NCBI RefSeq assembly: GCF_964275005.1 | Contig: NC_092698.1 | Span: 26,063,947-26,127,946 of the forward strand | DNA from: Diadema setosum | Lineage: Eukaryota; Echinodermata; Echinoidea; Diadematoida; Diadematidae | Reading direction: 5' to 3' | Length of the DNA: 64,000 bases | Shown here: positions 1 through 11,378 of the stretch, one piece after another | Numbering within the stretch: the first letter of the stretch is position 1 | How the letters are laid out: every line of letters begins with the position of its first letter | Notes under the pieces: generated by a model | Told to the model about the DNA's origin: nothing | Databases searched by the model: none | What the model saw: only the letters and a program-made list of their open reading frames with translations | Translations under genes and position numbers: made by a program

Positions 1-1817
1 CTTTTCATGAAGAAGAAAATAAAGAAGAATCTCTATAATACTATACAAAATGTTCCCAGTAATGTGCCCTACTCTTGTGTTCCTGTTACTAGTATACAAA
101 GATAAATGAACATGTATGAGAGAGGGGGAGGGAAGGGGGGGGGGGGAGAGAAAGAGAGAAAGAGAGAGCTCAACTTGATAGTATAATGTAAATATGACAT
201 ATTGAAATCTAACTTTTTTTTCAGAAAACACTGAATATTTGAATGAGCGAGTTGATAATGTCATACCCTCACAATTTTTCATATATATTACATATGAAAT
301 TCGGATCTTTTTTATTCTTTAGCTGATACAAGTAAAAGCATCTTCTCATACCAAGATTTATCACATAAAATATTAACATAAACGTTTGTTCCTTTTTATG
401 TTGGGGGTTTTAAGGCAAGTTTTTATATTTATACAGCTGAAATATGAAGTTTTTGTCATTTCTGTATATGAAATGAATAAGAAATGTGAGAGCATGACAT
501 CGTCAACTTGCTCAATTGAATATTCGTAAGGACTGGTCAAGAATTTTTTCAGAAAAAAATGTGACTTTTCAAAATGTCACATCTTCCTTATTTCTTATCC
601 GGGTTTTTTTTTTCACTTTTGTGTCGTTCTGTAGGGAATATTTTTCTCTTTCTTTTGAATCTTTTGAAGGTAATTCATTTTTGGGGTGGATTTCTTCTTA
701 AAGTCTTTGATATAATTATGTTATACGTCAAAAAGATAATTACATAGGCTCATCATATAGGCTCATCACATTAGCTTTTTAGAATAGAAGCATTTCTAAC
801 AGTCGGAAGCACATAATTCAAATGAGATGGGTTGATCTATTGATCTTGCACGTGAATCTTCAGTATGCCTAAAAGTTTTCTGTTTAAACTAAAACGAAGA
901 GTATCTGCCTGCATCAAAAATTGACGACCTTGACGTATGACATTGAAGTTGGTAGGGTTATCTAGTTACTGAATTAGCGACTAAAGTCGAATGTGAGAAT
1001 TGAAATTATGACGTCATTGTCTCATCTATCTTGCATGTGTGGTTACGACCAGAGCATGTGTAAAAGTGTAAAAGTGCAATAGCTTCATTTTGTCCAATTT
1101 TATTTGAAAACACTTGAAATATTTTACTCCAAACTTCCCCGTCATGTTTGATAGTTTAATCTAAATCTATTCCCCCGAGTCAACATGCTATCGTTCTGCA
1201 TGCAGTTAAACTGCCCCGTAAAATTGAACTTTGATACAACTCGGTGTGGTCGTCGACCTAAACGAAACAGAATACAATCATGAACATAGACCGCAACACT
1301 ATGACATCTATAAATGCAAAACTATAGGATGCTGCAGGCATCTGAATGCATAGGCCTGTACATCCATGACGTGAAGACGAAATTAATCAATACCATGGAG
1401 CTACATCTATACACTGTAGTAGCTCCATGTAGTTACAATAACACGGGCACAGCGAGTGGAAATGTTTGAACTCGTGCCGTAAAGGCGTAAGACATGGACG
1501 AACGCCAAGATCACTTTAAGTACTATAAGGTCGTTATGCTCAACCGACATGAATTTCCCTATATTATGCAGACGTCTACTACTGAAGCGGGAAATAACGT
1601 AGAGACATGAAGCACATACAGTATAGATCCTGAAGATTACAGCGTACGGGCAAACCCGTTCACGTCATGTGGATCCCCAGTCTGCTGATCTATCGGCTAC
1701 TATTATGGCGAGGTCTTGTAGAGAAACCGATTAAAGCTTTAATTCACTAGAACAGGTGTTAATTGGCGGAAACTACCTTGCTTCACAGGATGTGCTTGCA
1801 TAGACACTGCAAGAGCA
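1..1817. other. Non-coding upstream flank of the methyltransferase gene
   Basis: I see no gene here. It holds a purine tract (G and GA runs, about 119-167) and a short hairpin with 11-bp arms at 1394-1404 and 1419-1429 (CATGGAGCTAC and its complement). The promoter of the downstream methyltransferase should lie near its 3' end, but I see no convincing TATA box. The 61-codon frame at 516-701 has no recognisable content. Confidence 0.5.
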
Positions 1818-4446
1818 ATGTGTGAAAACACCCACTACGAACGTGTGTTTGAAGGAGACGCGCTGGCGAAGAACTATGCCCTGTACAGACCTGGCATTCC
1901 AGATGGCGTGACAGATACGGTACTACAGTTAGCCGACGTAAAGGTATCGTACCTATTACATAGCCTACTTAATTCACTGTATTGAGAAAACTGATCAACA
2001 AATCTGTTATCTCATGATGATCGTATTGGCCTCCAGGGTAACGTGACTCTCTATAGTGATACATGTAGCATTAAAAATTTGTGCGATGGATGCACGTAGG
2101 TTGAAGGTGCCTTATTGATATATGCTGTATGAGGTGGTCATGCGACTTTGTGTGTCTGTGCGTAGGAAAATTCCACGTTTAATTTGAAGTATGAAATAAT
2201 TATTCAATACGAACATGAATATCAAAAATTATTGACAGGGGCAGGACCATAATAGCGGATGTGCATATTCCAAAAATAAAGAACGATGAATATGCGCCTC
2301 TTTGTACCCTTTTAAAATGTAATGATGATATTATGACTGGTGCTACTTACGAACATTAGTGATCATGATGGTAATAATATGCATTGTTTTAATGATAATA
2401 TTATGATGATTAATGCAATAATAATTGTGATGATGATGATGATGATGATAATGATATGATATAGAAGTTTATACCTCCATTATTCTGACTGCTTTGGTAT
2501 ATGTGCGTGCTATACTTTGTACTAGCAGGGGAGTATGACCTTCCAACGTCGTGTACAGTATATCATAATAATGTCATACGGATTTTCATTGACTCAATAT
2601 CCATCAAGTTGGACGGCAACCGCTCCACCCTGGTGGTGGACGTTGGGTGTGGCTCCGGTCAGTTCACCCGGAGTCTGGCCCGACATTTCGACCGAGCACT
2701 GGGTTGTGACGTCAGTCAGGCACAGATTGACGAGGCCAAGAGACAGAATCGGCAAAGTCACGTGGATTATTGGTTAGTATCTCACATTTTCCTCCTTCTT
2801 TCAGGCAGCAGAAGGAAGTGTGCAAGTAAACATGATCTCACAGTAAATGCGGACCCTGCCTGCAACAACAACGGAAACGAGTTGAATTAATAATATTGCG
2901 GAAATGCTATGAAGTAAGCAAGAACCCTACTTTTCAGACAATGATGCTACTATGTTGTATGAATTTCAATTTGCTCCACAGAAATGATAATGGCATTGGT
3001 ACTTATAATGTATTGTAGCTGTTTCTTTAAGCAAAGAAAATGCTACGATAGCGACACCTTGATTTCTGGTTTCATTAATAAAAAATGCGATGTCGATTAA
3101 GTAAAAATCAAAAGGCAAAATGATCATGAGAATTAAATAAAGATGATATTCATGAAGCTCATTATCATTGAGTACATGGTAACCACCATTACCAATTTTT
3201 CTCTGATGAGTATGATCACAAATGACATTACTGTCAAATAATGATGAGACGAGCAGTAGCTTTTGTTCTTACCAATAATTATCACCGTCACCACGACTGT
3301 TTTCTGAACTAAATGGAAGTAATCACAATCTGAACCGTGATATATTTCTTTCTCCGTACGTTTGTCTGTAGTGTCTCCCCAGCAGAAACTCTGCCCGTCG
3401 AAGACAGCTCCGTAGATGTGATCACTGCGTCCTCGGCAGCACACTGGTTCGAATACCCCGCCTTCTTCCAGGAGGTCGATCGCGTCCTCAGGCCCGGAGG
3501 ATGCGTGGTTGTCTTGGCAACAGTGCGCAAGACCATACATCACCGGGATGCGGCGACTGAGGAGCAACTTCTCGAATGCAAAGATAAATACGTGAGCAAG
3601 ATGTACCCTTAGCACAGCCCCAGTGACTGATCGACTGAATTTTTGTAAAATTCACTAGGTCTATTTTACTTCTTCTATACGACGTATTTCCTATGCCATC
3701 CCAAACTCGAGCAAGTTTGCCCGATGTAGCTACTATATCGACCAACTACAACCGTGCTTTGCTGAAGCTTTAAGTTTGTGTTAGATAGACTGTCTCTCGA
3801 ACCTATAGTAAACATAGCTTAGGTAAATCGCCAGGTCATGCTAGTCAAATGACATGAATTTTAGCAAGGCGAAGCAATAAATGATTATATTTTCACAACG
3901 ATGCATTAGTTGTGATGATAATATTACTAATGATATTCATGATTACAACAACGATACAGGCATAATTTATATAGCTATTTGTAAGTAATCCTTGTTTTAC
4001 ACATCATTTCAGCATGTTCAATCTGAAAGATCACAGTAAAATGTCTATGACTACGAGTTATGTTTTTTGAAATGATAATATTAGGATGCAATTATTGCTT
4101 GTGATATTGGAGAAAAAATCGTTGAGAAGAGTAAGCTTCTTTCATTGTCTTATTTTGATTGTCGTGTTACTGATATGGGTGTCCCCAGCCCGTGCATAGA
4201 ATTATGTTGTTCGTGTATTATGTCATCTTAACTTCAGATGAATGCGCTGAATGAATATCGACTGATACCACGGGACACTCTTGTCAAGTTTTATGAGGAC
4301 CTGAACTTTCCCTCATACGAAATGAAAAGGTATTACAGTTCTTGTTCTTTACCAGGCTCATACCATACGCATAATTGACATTAAGCACTTTTGGGACAAA
4401 CTAGAGCGGCTTTCCTATATCTATAAAAGAATTTTTCAGTCAATAG

Positions 4447-4490
<44 letters not shown>

Positions 4491-6969
4491 TCCGCCATGA
4501 AGAGTCGCCAGAGGCATTATGGTTTCTGGTTGTCCTTCTGTCCTTCCGTCCGTCCGGCCGGCCGGCCGGCCGTCCATAATCAATTTTTGGACAGCGTAAC
4601 TTAAGAACCGATTAAAGTATCCAAATGAAACTTGGCATATATATTATGTATGTATGAGTGAACGAAGTTGTATTCTTCAACTTTTGGTTCAAATGCTCAT
4701 GGTCAAAGGTCAAAGATCAAAGTAAAATTCGTAAAATATCACTATTTCCCCCATATCTCTGCAGTGTCAGAAGGTATTTTCTTGAAACTTGGTGCATACA
4801 TGTATTACCAGATAGAGATTCTCTAAGGAAAGTTTCAGGCCATAAGGTCAAAGGTCAAGTGAAAAATAAATTATTGTCATATCTCGGAAATGGTTCAAGG
4901 AATCTTCATGAAACATAGTACATTATGCATGTACTGCCTGTCAACGTTTCTCTTTGGACTTCTAGGGTGATGGGGTCAAAGATCAAGGTCATTTCACTAT
5001 TTCCTCCATGTCCAAGCAATACCTGAAGGTATCTCCTTGAAACTTAGTGAATAGGCCTAAATGTACTACCAGATAAAGATTCTCTGGGAAAGTTTTGGGC
5101 CATGGGGTCAAAGAGCAAAGGTAGAGTGAAAATGCTATAATTCTACTATTCAGCACTGAAATTATACTTTTCTTCATACCTTGGAGATTACTCAATGCAT
5201 AAACTTTATAGAAGTATAGGTGTATATACATGCATCGCTGCACAATGATTCTGTAAGGAAAGATTCTGGCCATGGGGTTTAAGGTCAAGGGTAAATATTC
5301 TAATGTCACAATTTTCCCATATTGTGAAAATACCTTAAAGTATTGCCATGAAAATGGATGTTAGCCAGTTAGTGATTATTGAAGAATTGTGGGCCATGGC
5401 GGTCAAACGGCAAGGGCCAAAGGTCAAGTAAAATTGCTAAATTCCCCAAATACCTGCTCTATTAAACAATTTAGCCATCCATATGAAACTTACTTTGAGG
5501 AAAATAAGCACTCAATACATTTTTGACGAATATGTTATTCAAATTTTTGGAAGTTATTTGAAACTGTCATTGTCAAGACATACTTTAGAGCTATTGGGAG
5601 AAGCATGCATTATCATGGTGGAGGCATACCAGTTGCCATAGAAACATTTCTAGTTTTAGGGTAAAAACTTAGCAATTACAAAATAAAAAAGGTAACATCT
5701 GCTCCTTTATTTCCCGTCGCAAAACCGAGATGACCTTTTTTGAGGAGTCGAAGGACGTCATCTTATTCAATTGACTGGTTAAAGTTTACATTAAAAAGAA
5801 AGTGATATTTCACTCGATCGATTGCCTTATATAAACAAAGGAACTTGCTCTGAAGTGTGCTTTTCCCCTTTTGCTAATTCTTGTTGTTTTCCATATCCTC
5901 TTTCGGTCTCTGCACAATTATTCCATTGACCCTTTAGGGACGCAGTAGGAGAAGATTTGAACTTTACAGCCAGTGACTACGTGAACTTCATGAAAACGGT
6001 TTCTTACTCCCTAAAGTACACAGAAAGGCATCCTGAAAGCAAGCTATTTGAGGAGTTGCAAGAAAGGTGAGAACCATCATCTCATCCAATGTGTCATGAA
6101 AGGTCACGTTTCCAATCATTGTATATACAATTTAATTGGCTCAAATCCCAATTACAGATCAACTGTGCTATCATATTTTGGTTGTTTATAGTTTGTTTTA
6201 CTTGTTTACGTCCTTTCCATTTGTAGAGAATAATTCCAGTTGAAAAATGACGAATGAATATGTGAATACTAGTAGTTGAAATTTGAATTTGCGTAAATCC
6301 CAACAGCATTTAAATACATTGTATGATTACTTTTTTTTTATTTGTTCAATGCTTATCGTTTGTAGCTGTTCCTTTGCTTTCTTTGATAACTGTCATCTTT
6401 TACTAATGACATTAACGCCCTGAACACTAAATGTTGAATTAGTTCTTAAACGGAAATAAACCGTGCATGGTTTGATGTCCCTTGGGTTGCATAGGTTGTA
6501 TGTTCCATCCACGACCATAACATTATGCCAACTCTAGCCATTTGTTTTGGTTTTGTGTGTGTGTGTGCGAGTTTGTTATTTTGTTTTTTGTCTACTTTAC
6601 CTGGGATTCAATTTGTTTATTCTTTGTTTCTGAAGATTTTTCGATGTCTTTTGTTTGGTTATTGTTTGTTGTTGTTGTTGTTTTTTGTTTTTTTGTGGGT
6701 TTTTTTTTTTTTTGGGGGGGGGGGTAAGGGGGTTATAGTATTCATCAACATGGTCTGATATTTCAACTTGGAAATATTTGGTATCATGTGAAAATACGTT
6801 ATATATGTTGTTCTTTTCCCGCGATGTTTTTCATTTCCCTTTCCACTCCAGTCTGCATAACATCTTGGTTTCTGGAGAAGATAAGAGTAAAGACGACAGC
6901 TCGCCTAGCTTCCGGCTGACATGGTGGTATGACGTCATCATAGCAAGGAAACCAGAGACGAAATCGTGA
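1818..6969 (+). CDS. Six-exon SAM-dependent methyltransferase (trans-aconitate methyltransferase/CRG1-like family)
   Basis: This is a class I (Rossmann-fold) methyltransferase that should transfer a methyl group from S-adenosylmethionine; its substrate cannot be told. Exons are 1818-1943, 2609-2772, 3372-3591, 4238-4329, 5938-6066 and 6852-6969. All borders are GT-AG and the phases close to a 282-residue protein ending in TGA. Motif I is VVDVGCGSGQF in exon 2, followed by the acidic strand-2 segment GCDVSQAQIDEAK. Exon 3 carries EDSSVDVITASSAAHWF and the post-motif VLRPGGCVVV. Length fits the family (about 250-300 aa). The N-terminal YERVFEGDALAKNYALYRP is the usual opening of this family, which supports the ATG at 1818, though a further upstream exon is possible. 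No targeting signal is evident, so the protein is probably cytosolic. The exon 2 acceptor (after CATCAAG, 2608) was chosen by phase and family fit and is the least certain border. Intron 4 holds a 1.1-kb TIR element. Confidence 0.86.
4449..4484. repeat. (TA)n microsatellite
   Basis: An uninterrupted TA run directly abuts the left end of the TIR element at 4485, so that element appears to have inserted in or beside the TA tract. Confidence 0.9.
4485..5628. mobile_element. 1.1-kb TIR element with internal AGGTCA-rich modules (family A)
   Basis: The ends form a 16-bp terminal inverted repeat, TATGCCTCCGCCATGA at 4485-4500 and its complement with one change at 5613-5628. Inside the left end is a (CCGG/GTCC)n tract (about 4540-4575), then several diverged modules of roughly 100-190 bp. 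Each module holds a phrase like ATGAAACTTGG, a segment near GATTCTCTAAGGAAAG, and GGTCAAAGGTCAA. No reading frame for a transposase is seen, so this is a non-autonomous, MITE-like element. It sits in intron 4 of the methyltransferase gene. A shorter relative by its ends lies at 51761-52268. Confidence 0.72.
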
Positions 6970-7674
6970 CCGCCTCCTTGGCATCCGTAATTAGGGTGGT
7001 GATGGCGATGGCAGACTAAAAGCTGGTAGACATTTCACATATACGCAGGAAATACAATGTGGTGTCGATAGCAGTCAAGAGTTCATTGCTTGAAGAAAAG
7101 TGCGTTAAATCCCACCCCCCCCCCCCCTCCTCCACCGTTCTGCCGTCCCGTTAGGTGAGGGATGTATTAGGCTTTTTTTTTTTCTTCCGGGTTTATCCGG
7201 TTGTCGTTTCGTGCTGTATCTCCGAGCGGAGTTCATCGTTATGGCGGTGACCTTTTTCTTCCGTATCATTTCCATAAAATGTTGCCCTCATCTATTAAAA
7301 GCTAAAATCTTTGATGAGCCGGTCACGTTTTGGACAAAATTGGATCACCGAGTCAAAGTTTGTCGAGCCGTGAATTTATGACATTCAGATCATCGTCATT
7401 GCCTTGAATTTTACCCCGATGCATTTTCTCTCCTTTTTACATTGTTCAGCGTTCTATATCAAACACGTATGTTGAATGGTATCGGGTTTCTGTTTTGTTT
7501 TGTTTTGTTCGGTTATGTTTTGCTTTAATTTTACATAGGAATTTGGAGGATTTCTAACAGAAATAGTCTCATATCATTCCAGTCTGCAAAGCAAACAATT
7601 GACAACACGATGAATCAGAGCCATGAATTCATGATGGCAATGTTTAATTTCTTACCTTTGTTGTTTGAAATATG

Positions 7675-7680
7675 AATAAA
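7675..7680 (+). terminator. Probable poly(A) signal of the methyltransferase
   Basis: AATAAA lies about 0.7 kb after the stop codon at 6969 and is followed by a T/G-rich stretch. It is the first canonical hexamer on this strand after the stop that I noticed. Confidence 0.5.
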
Positions 7681-8010
7681 TGTTATTTGAAAGAAAAAAA
7701 TGTTTAATTTCGCTTGATGGCGTAGACACTTAAATTTTCATACACATTGCATTAATATGACTTTGAAAGTCGATTATGTCCTCAGTGTGAGTTATGTATA
7801 CCTTGTCATCTATTCCCAGATATCAGCTGCCAAAGAGAGAGAGAGAGAGAGAGAAGTATTCATTCATTGTTATCAAAGTCTTATTTGATATTTAGAGTTA
7901 TATTTCATATCTTTATACCGAATTGAACGGTGGATTTTAATATCAACCCATGAATATTAAACATAAGTATAAACATGTTGAGATTTCACGTACTGGCTCC
8001 ACGAAAAAAT

Positions 8011-8188
8011 GAAGAAACAAACTGGTAATGCATTTTTGGCCAATAAAACATAACTTTACTCGACTCAAATTTTCGGCGTCCCACGCCTTCATCAGACTTC
8101 AGGAGTCTTTGTTAAGACTTATGAGGAAGGCGTGGGACGCCGAAAATTTGAGTCGAATAAATCTATGCATTACCCAGTTTGTTTCTTC
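8011..8188. ncRNA. Inverted pair containing a hammerhead-ribozyme-like core
   Basis: Arms of about 80 bp (starting GAAGAAACAAACTGG and ending in its near complement) face each other across a short spacer. Read on the - strand, the left arm holds CTGATGA (8095-8089), an AGGCG-TGGGA-CGCC helix and loop, then GAAA (8074-8071), the order of a hammerhead ribozyme core. Next come AATT and GAGTC, the latter able to pair with an upstream GACTC. The right arm read on the + strand is a diverged version. Small hammerheads of this kind are known from Penelope-like retroelements. I see no protein-coding part here. Confidence 0.5.
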
Positions 8189-8200
8189 AAACATAAGTAC

Positions 8201-8237
<37 letters not shown>

Positions 8238-8539
8238 TGTGTGTGTGTGTGATTGTGTGTGTGTAAATGCGTTTGTTTGCATTCTATATTTCATGTGTAC
8301 TCACAGCTTTAATTGAACACATTTTCACTCTACAATCAGAAGACACAACCATATAAAAGTGTATTGTGTTGTTTATCTATTTCACGGAGTGTACCTGAGG
8401 CTATGCCTTACGCGTTGGTAATGACGTCATCATTGCGTCATCAATGCGTCGTATGTGCATACGCCGTATGAATATAGTATGATTTGGTGTGTATCTAAAA
8501 GCGCTATTAAAGCAACAGGAAACAAAAGCCCAAATATGA

Positions 8540-8800
8540 CTGTGCATTAACTGAAACATCAATGAGTAGAACTTTTAAGGGAAATCGGACAATCCATTCA
8601 AAAGTTATAATTTTTTAAAGTGCCGTCATCGCTGGATAAGGAGACTTCTTCATTTCATGACGTCATTATGGGCAACAATCTTTGAAAGGAAGATAAAGAC
8701 TTTTTTCTGGCGTAAGAAAGAACATTTAACTTACCTCTTTCAGAAAACAGGGGGAATAATGTTACCCTTAACATATCAGTATTAAGTCGTTAAAATGTGT
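8540..8800. repeat. Fragment of the TTAAAGGACAAG-type element
   Basis: Phrases such as GAAATCGGACAATCCATTC, AAAAGTTATAATTTTTTAAAG, CATCGCTGGATAAG and GGGGGAATAATGTTACCC match, in the same order, the left half of the full palindromic element at 47449-48018. The termini are not preserved. Confidence 0.6.
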
Positions 8801-8857
8801 ACTTTTCATGAAAAAAGAATAAATTCTTTTTCACTCTACAGTCAGAAAACACCCCAA

Positions 8858-8901
8858 CACTCACACACACACACACACACACACGCACACACACACACAC
8901 A
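8858..8901. repeat. (CA)n microsatellite
   Basis: A CA run with one CG interruption. No gene is seen between 8425 and 9400. The 83-codon and 65-codon frames near 8949-9226 overlap on opposite strands and show no recognisable domain. Confidence 0.85.
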
Positions 8902-9407
8902 CTTTTGGCTCTAAAAAAAAAAGTCGAAACAAGTTTCGGGAAAATATATTATCGAACACACAGACAAGTCTGGACCCACCTCATGAAGAAGCCTGGCTCC
9001 GCCTTTAATTCTTTGCGCATGTCTTTAATTGAATAATCCGATGGATACTCTTGAAGAGGTTCAAGAGATCCAAGAGGATTTGGTAAAACTTTTACTCTTT
9101 CATCAGAATTTTCGCTGCTGCCTAGTAAAAAAGTATATTTTCCCGCTGGCCACACTGAGGCAAAGTCTTGCAGAGAGACAATGCAGTTACAGCTCGACAA
9201 TATATATTGTGTGTGCGTGTTTGTAATTGATGTTGTTTACCTGAAATTTGACTTTTTCATTTTTTAAGTCATATGACCCGGTCGTGTGCATCGATATGAT
9301 ATAATATATATAATATATGTATATGCATATGGATATATGTACATATGTATATATGTGTATACATGTATATGTTTGTCTATATAAGTATGTATTTATACTC
9401 TGATACA

Positions 9408-9408
<1 letters not shown>

Positions 9409-9450
<42 letters not shown>
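9409..9450. repeat. (TA)n microsatellite
   Basis: TA run on the left side of the perfect hairpin at 9498-9636; a second TA run (about 9645-9683) lies on its right side. Confidence 0.9.
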
Positions 9451-9457
<7 letters not shown>

Positions 9458-9497
9458 CTTGGAATTTTCCACGTGTTGGACTTCGAATGTTGTAATT

Positions 9498-9546
9498 ATA
9501 AGAAGAAAGAGTCTCAAGTACGCCATGGATCCAACGATTACAAAAA

Positions 9547-9578
<32 letters not shown>

Positions 9579-9636
9579 TAATAAAAATTTTTGTAATCGT
9601 TGGATCCATGGCGTACTTGAGACTCTTTCTTCTTAT
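9498..9636. repeat. Perfect long hairpin, 55-bp arms
   Basis: Left arm (from ATAAGAAGAAAGAGTCTC at 9498) and right arm (ending GAGACTCTTTCTTCTTAT at 9636) are complementary without a mismatch that I can see. They include CATGGATCCAACG and its complement. The centre is an A/T-rich (TTTTTA)n stretch. (TA)n runs flank both sides. It may be a very young foldback MITE or an assembly or replication artefact at a TA tract. Confidence 0.8.
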
Positions 9637-9640
9637 ATAC

Positions 9641-9677
<37 letters not shown>

Positions 9678-9687
9678 TATATACCAG

Positions 9688-9852
9688 TAGTTGACAGCAG
9701 CATGGCCTGATGGTATCAAATATAAAAAAGTAACCATGTTTTTATCACATATTTGACAGGTCATGCTGCTGTCAACTATGTGATAAAAACCTTAATGCCA
9801 TTTTAGGTTTTTATCACATGATTGACAGCAGCATGGCCTGATGGTATCAAGT
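9688..9852. repeat. Direct and inverted copies of a TTGACAGCAGCATG motif
   Basis: TTGACAGCAGCATGGCCTGA occurs near 9690 and again near 9822. An inverted version (GTCATGCTGCTGTCAA) lies between them near 9760. Copies of TTTTTATCACAT join the units. No coding content is seen. Confidence 0.7.
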
Positions 9853-9930
9853 GAAAAAAAAAAAAAAAAAAACATGTCAATACAGTGTACTTATTTACCA
9901 TGATTTTTCTCCATTTCTCTTCCACTCCAG

Positions 9931-10048
9931 TCTTCATAACATCTTGGTTTCTCGAAAAGAAAGGAGTGAAGCCGCCAGCTCGCCTAGCTTCCGGCTGACA
10001 TAGTGGTATGACGTCATCATGGCAAGGAAACCAGAGGCGAAATCGTGC
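9931..10048 (+). pseudogene. Decayed duplicate of methyltransferase exon 6
   Basis: The sequence follows exon 6 (6852-6969) closely, including the acceptor TTCCACTCCAG just before it and the block TCGCCTAGCTTCCGGCTGACA. Where exon 6 encodes a Trp-Trp pair, this copy has an in-frame TAG, and the normal TGA stop is TGC here. No copies of exons 1-5 are found nearby, so this is a lone duplicated exon and not a second gene. It could still act as an alternative terminal exon because the acceptor looks usable. Confidence 0.75.
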
Positions 10049-11037
10049 TCGCCTCCCTGTCATCTATGATTAGTGTGTTGATGGCGATGGCAGATTGTAA
10101 GTTCACGGATACTTTGCATACGGAGGGAATACAATGTGAAATACAGATTTTCGTTTCTTCAAAAGTTCACTACACCTTTTTTTCTCCTATGTCGTTCTTC
10201 TGTCCCGTTAGGTGCATTTTGCTTTGTCTGCAATCTCGTTATCCGGTTGTCTTTCCGGCTCCATGCCCGCACGGAATTCATTGCTGTAATTTCTTTTGGA
10301 ATTTCATTTGATTTTGTCCACATCAAAAACTAAAAGCTGGTAACGATTTGGAAGAAATCGTATGACCGAATCAGGGTTTGTCGAGAGATGAATATTTGAC
10401 ATTCAGGATATCAGATCGTTACTGTCTTAAATTGAAATCCACACGCACTTTCTGTCCTTTGTACACTGTTCAGAGTTTTGTATACCCCACGTATATTCAA
10501 AATAATCATTTTCATTTTGTATACCAATCCTGGAAATCTCGGACAGAAATGTACCCTTTACAGTTTGCAAAGAAAACAGTCTTTTTTTTTCTAATAATGA
10601 ATCAAAACATTGAAATCCTTATAAAAAAATGTTTAATCTTGCTTCATGGAGCAGGTTCTGAAACTTTCATATACTAACATTAGGGGCCTACTCGAGTAGT
10701 CGATTATGTTCACGCTGCGTGAAGTAATTGTACCTTGTCAAAATTTTAAGTTTTGTGTTGCTTTTCCATATTTATTTCAGTACTAACGTATTAGTGTCAT
10801 TTCGTTTCAGGAAAATGCCATTACTTTAAGATAAACAAAATAAGGTAACTTCAAGTACCGGAATCAACAATCTATGTATTATGTCATCTATCATTTCCTG
10901 ATACCAGTAGCCAAAAAGAATGAATAAAGCATAGTTGTTTTATAGTTACAAAATTCTGTTATGGTAGGAATTTCGTCTCAATCAATATCTTCATACCGAA
11001 TTGTAACGGTACATGTATGTCAATATTACCATCATGA

Positions 11038-11045
11038 ATATATAT

Positions 11046-11111
<66 letters not shown>
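11038..11111. repeat. (TA)n microsatellite
   Basis: A long TA run forms the left border of the tRNA-like island; another run (about 11330-11390) forms the right border. Confidence 0.9.
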
Positions 11112-11113
<2 letters not shown>

Positions 11114-11166
11114 GTCCGTCGGGGTAATCGGGTAATCGAGCTTGGGTCTGCCTGAACCGATAGGAC

Positions 11167-11239
11167 GTCTCCGTGGCCGAGCGGTTTAAGGCGTTGGCAT
11201 TCCATGCCAAAGACACAGGTTCGATTTCCGGCGGAGACC
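11167..11239 (+). tRNA. Degenerate tRNA-like sequence, probably a tRNA-derived SINE head or pseudo-tRNA
   Basis: A 7-bp acceptor helix (GTCTCCG with CGGAGAC), a D-arm TGGCCGAGCGGTTTAAGGCG typical of Ser/Leu tRNAs, and a perfect 5-bp anticodon stem (TTGGC/GCCAA) are present. The loop ATTCCAT would give anticodon TCC. The T-loop TTCGATT is present, but the T-stem has mismatches, and the long variable arm expected for Ser/Leu is missing. The A and B box regions are recognisable. The whole 220-bp island sits between two (TA)n tracts, which suggests an inserted SINE more than a working tRNA gene. Confidence 0.4.
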
Positions 11240-11326
11240 AATTTTGCAACTCTTGCGCTTTTCCGAAAAAGAGGAACAGTGAAAGGAATAATGATGTCAA
11301 AGCTATGCACCGTTTTCTCCTTCCTT

Positions 11327-11378
<52 letters not shown>

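Larger units (their letters stand above)
6820..8425. repeat. Segmental duplication, copy 1 (methyltransferase last exon and 3' flank)
   Basis: This stretch is collinear with 9893-11650. Shared landmarks in order are the intron end TTCCACTCCAG, the exon body, a phrase near GGAATACAATGTG, a CATACCGAATTG-like block, CTACAATCAGAAGACACAA, and GCCTTACGCGTTGG. Copy 1 carries the working exon 6 and the poly(A) signal. It has its own later insertions: the inverted hammerhead pair at 8011-8188 and a (TA)n/(GT)n tract at about 8206-8264. Confidence 0.75.
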
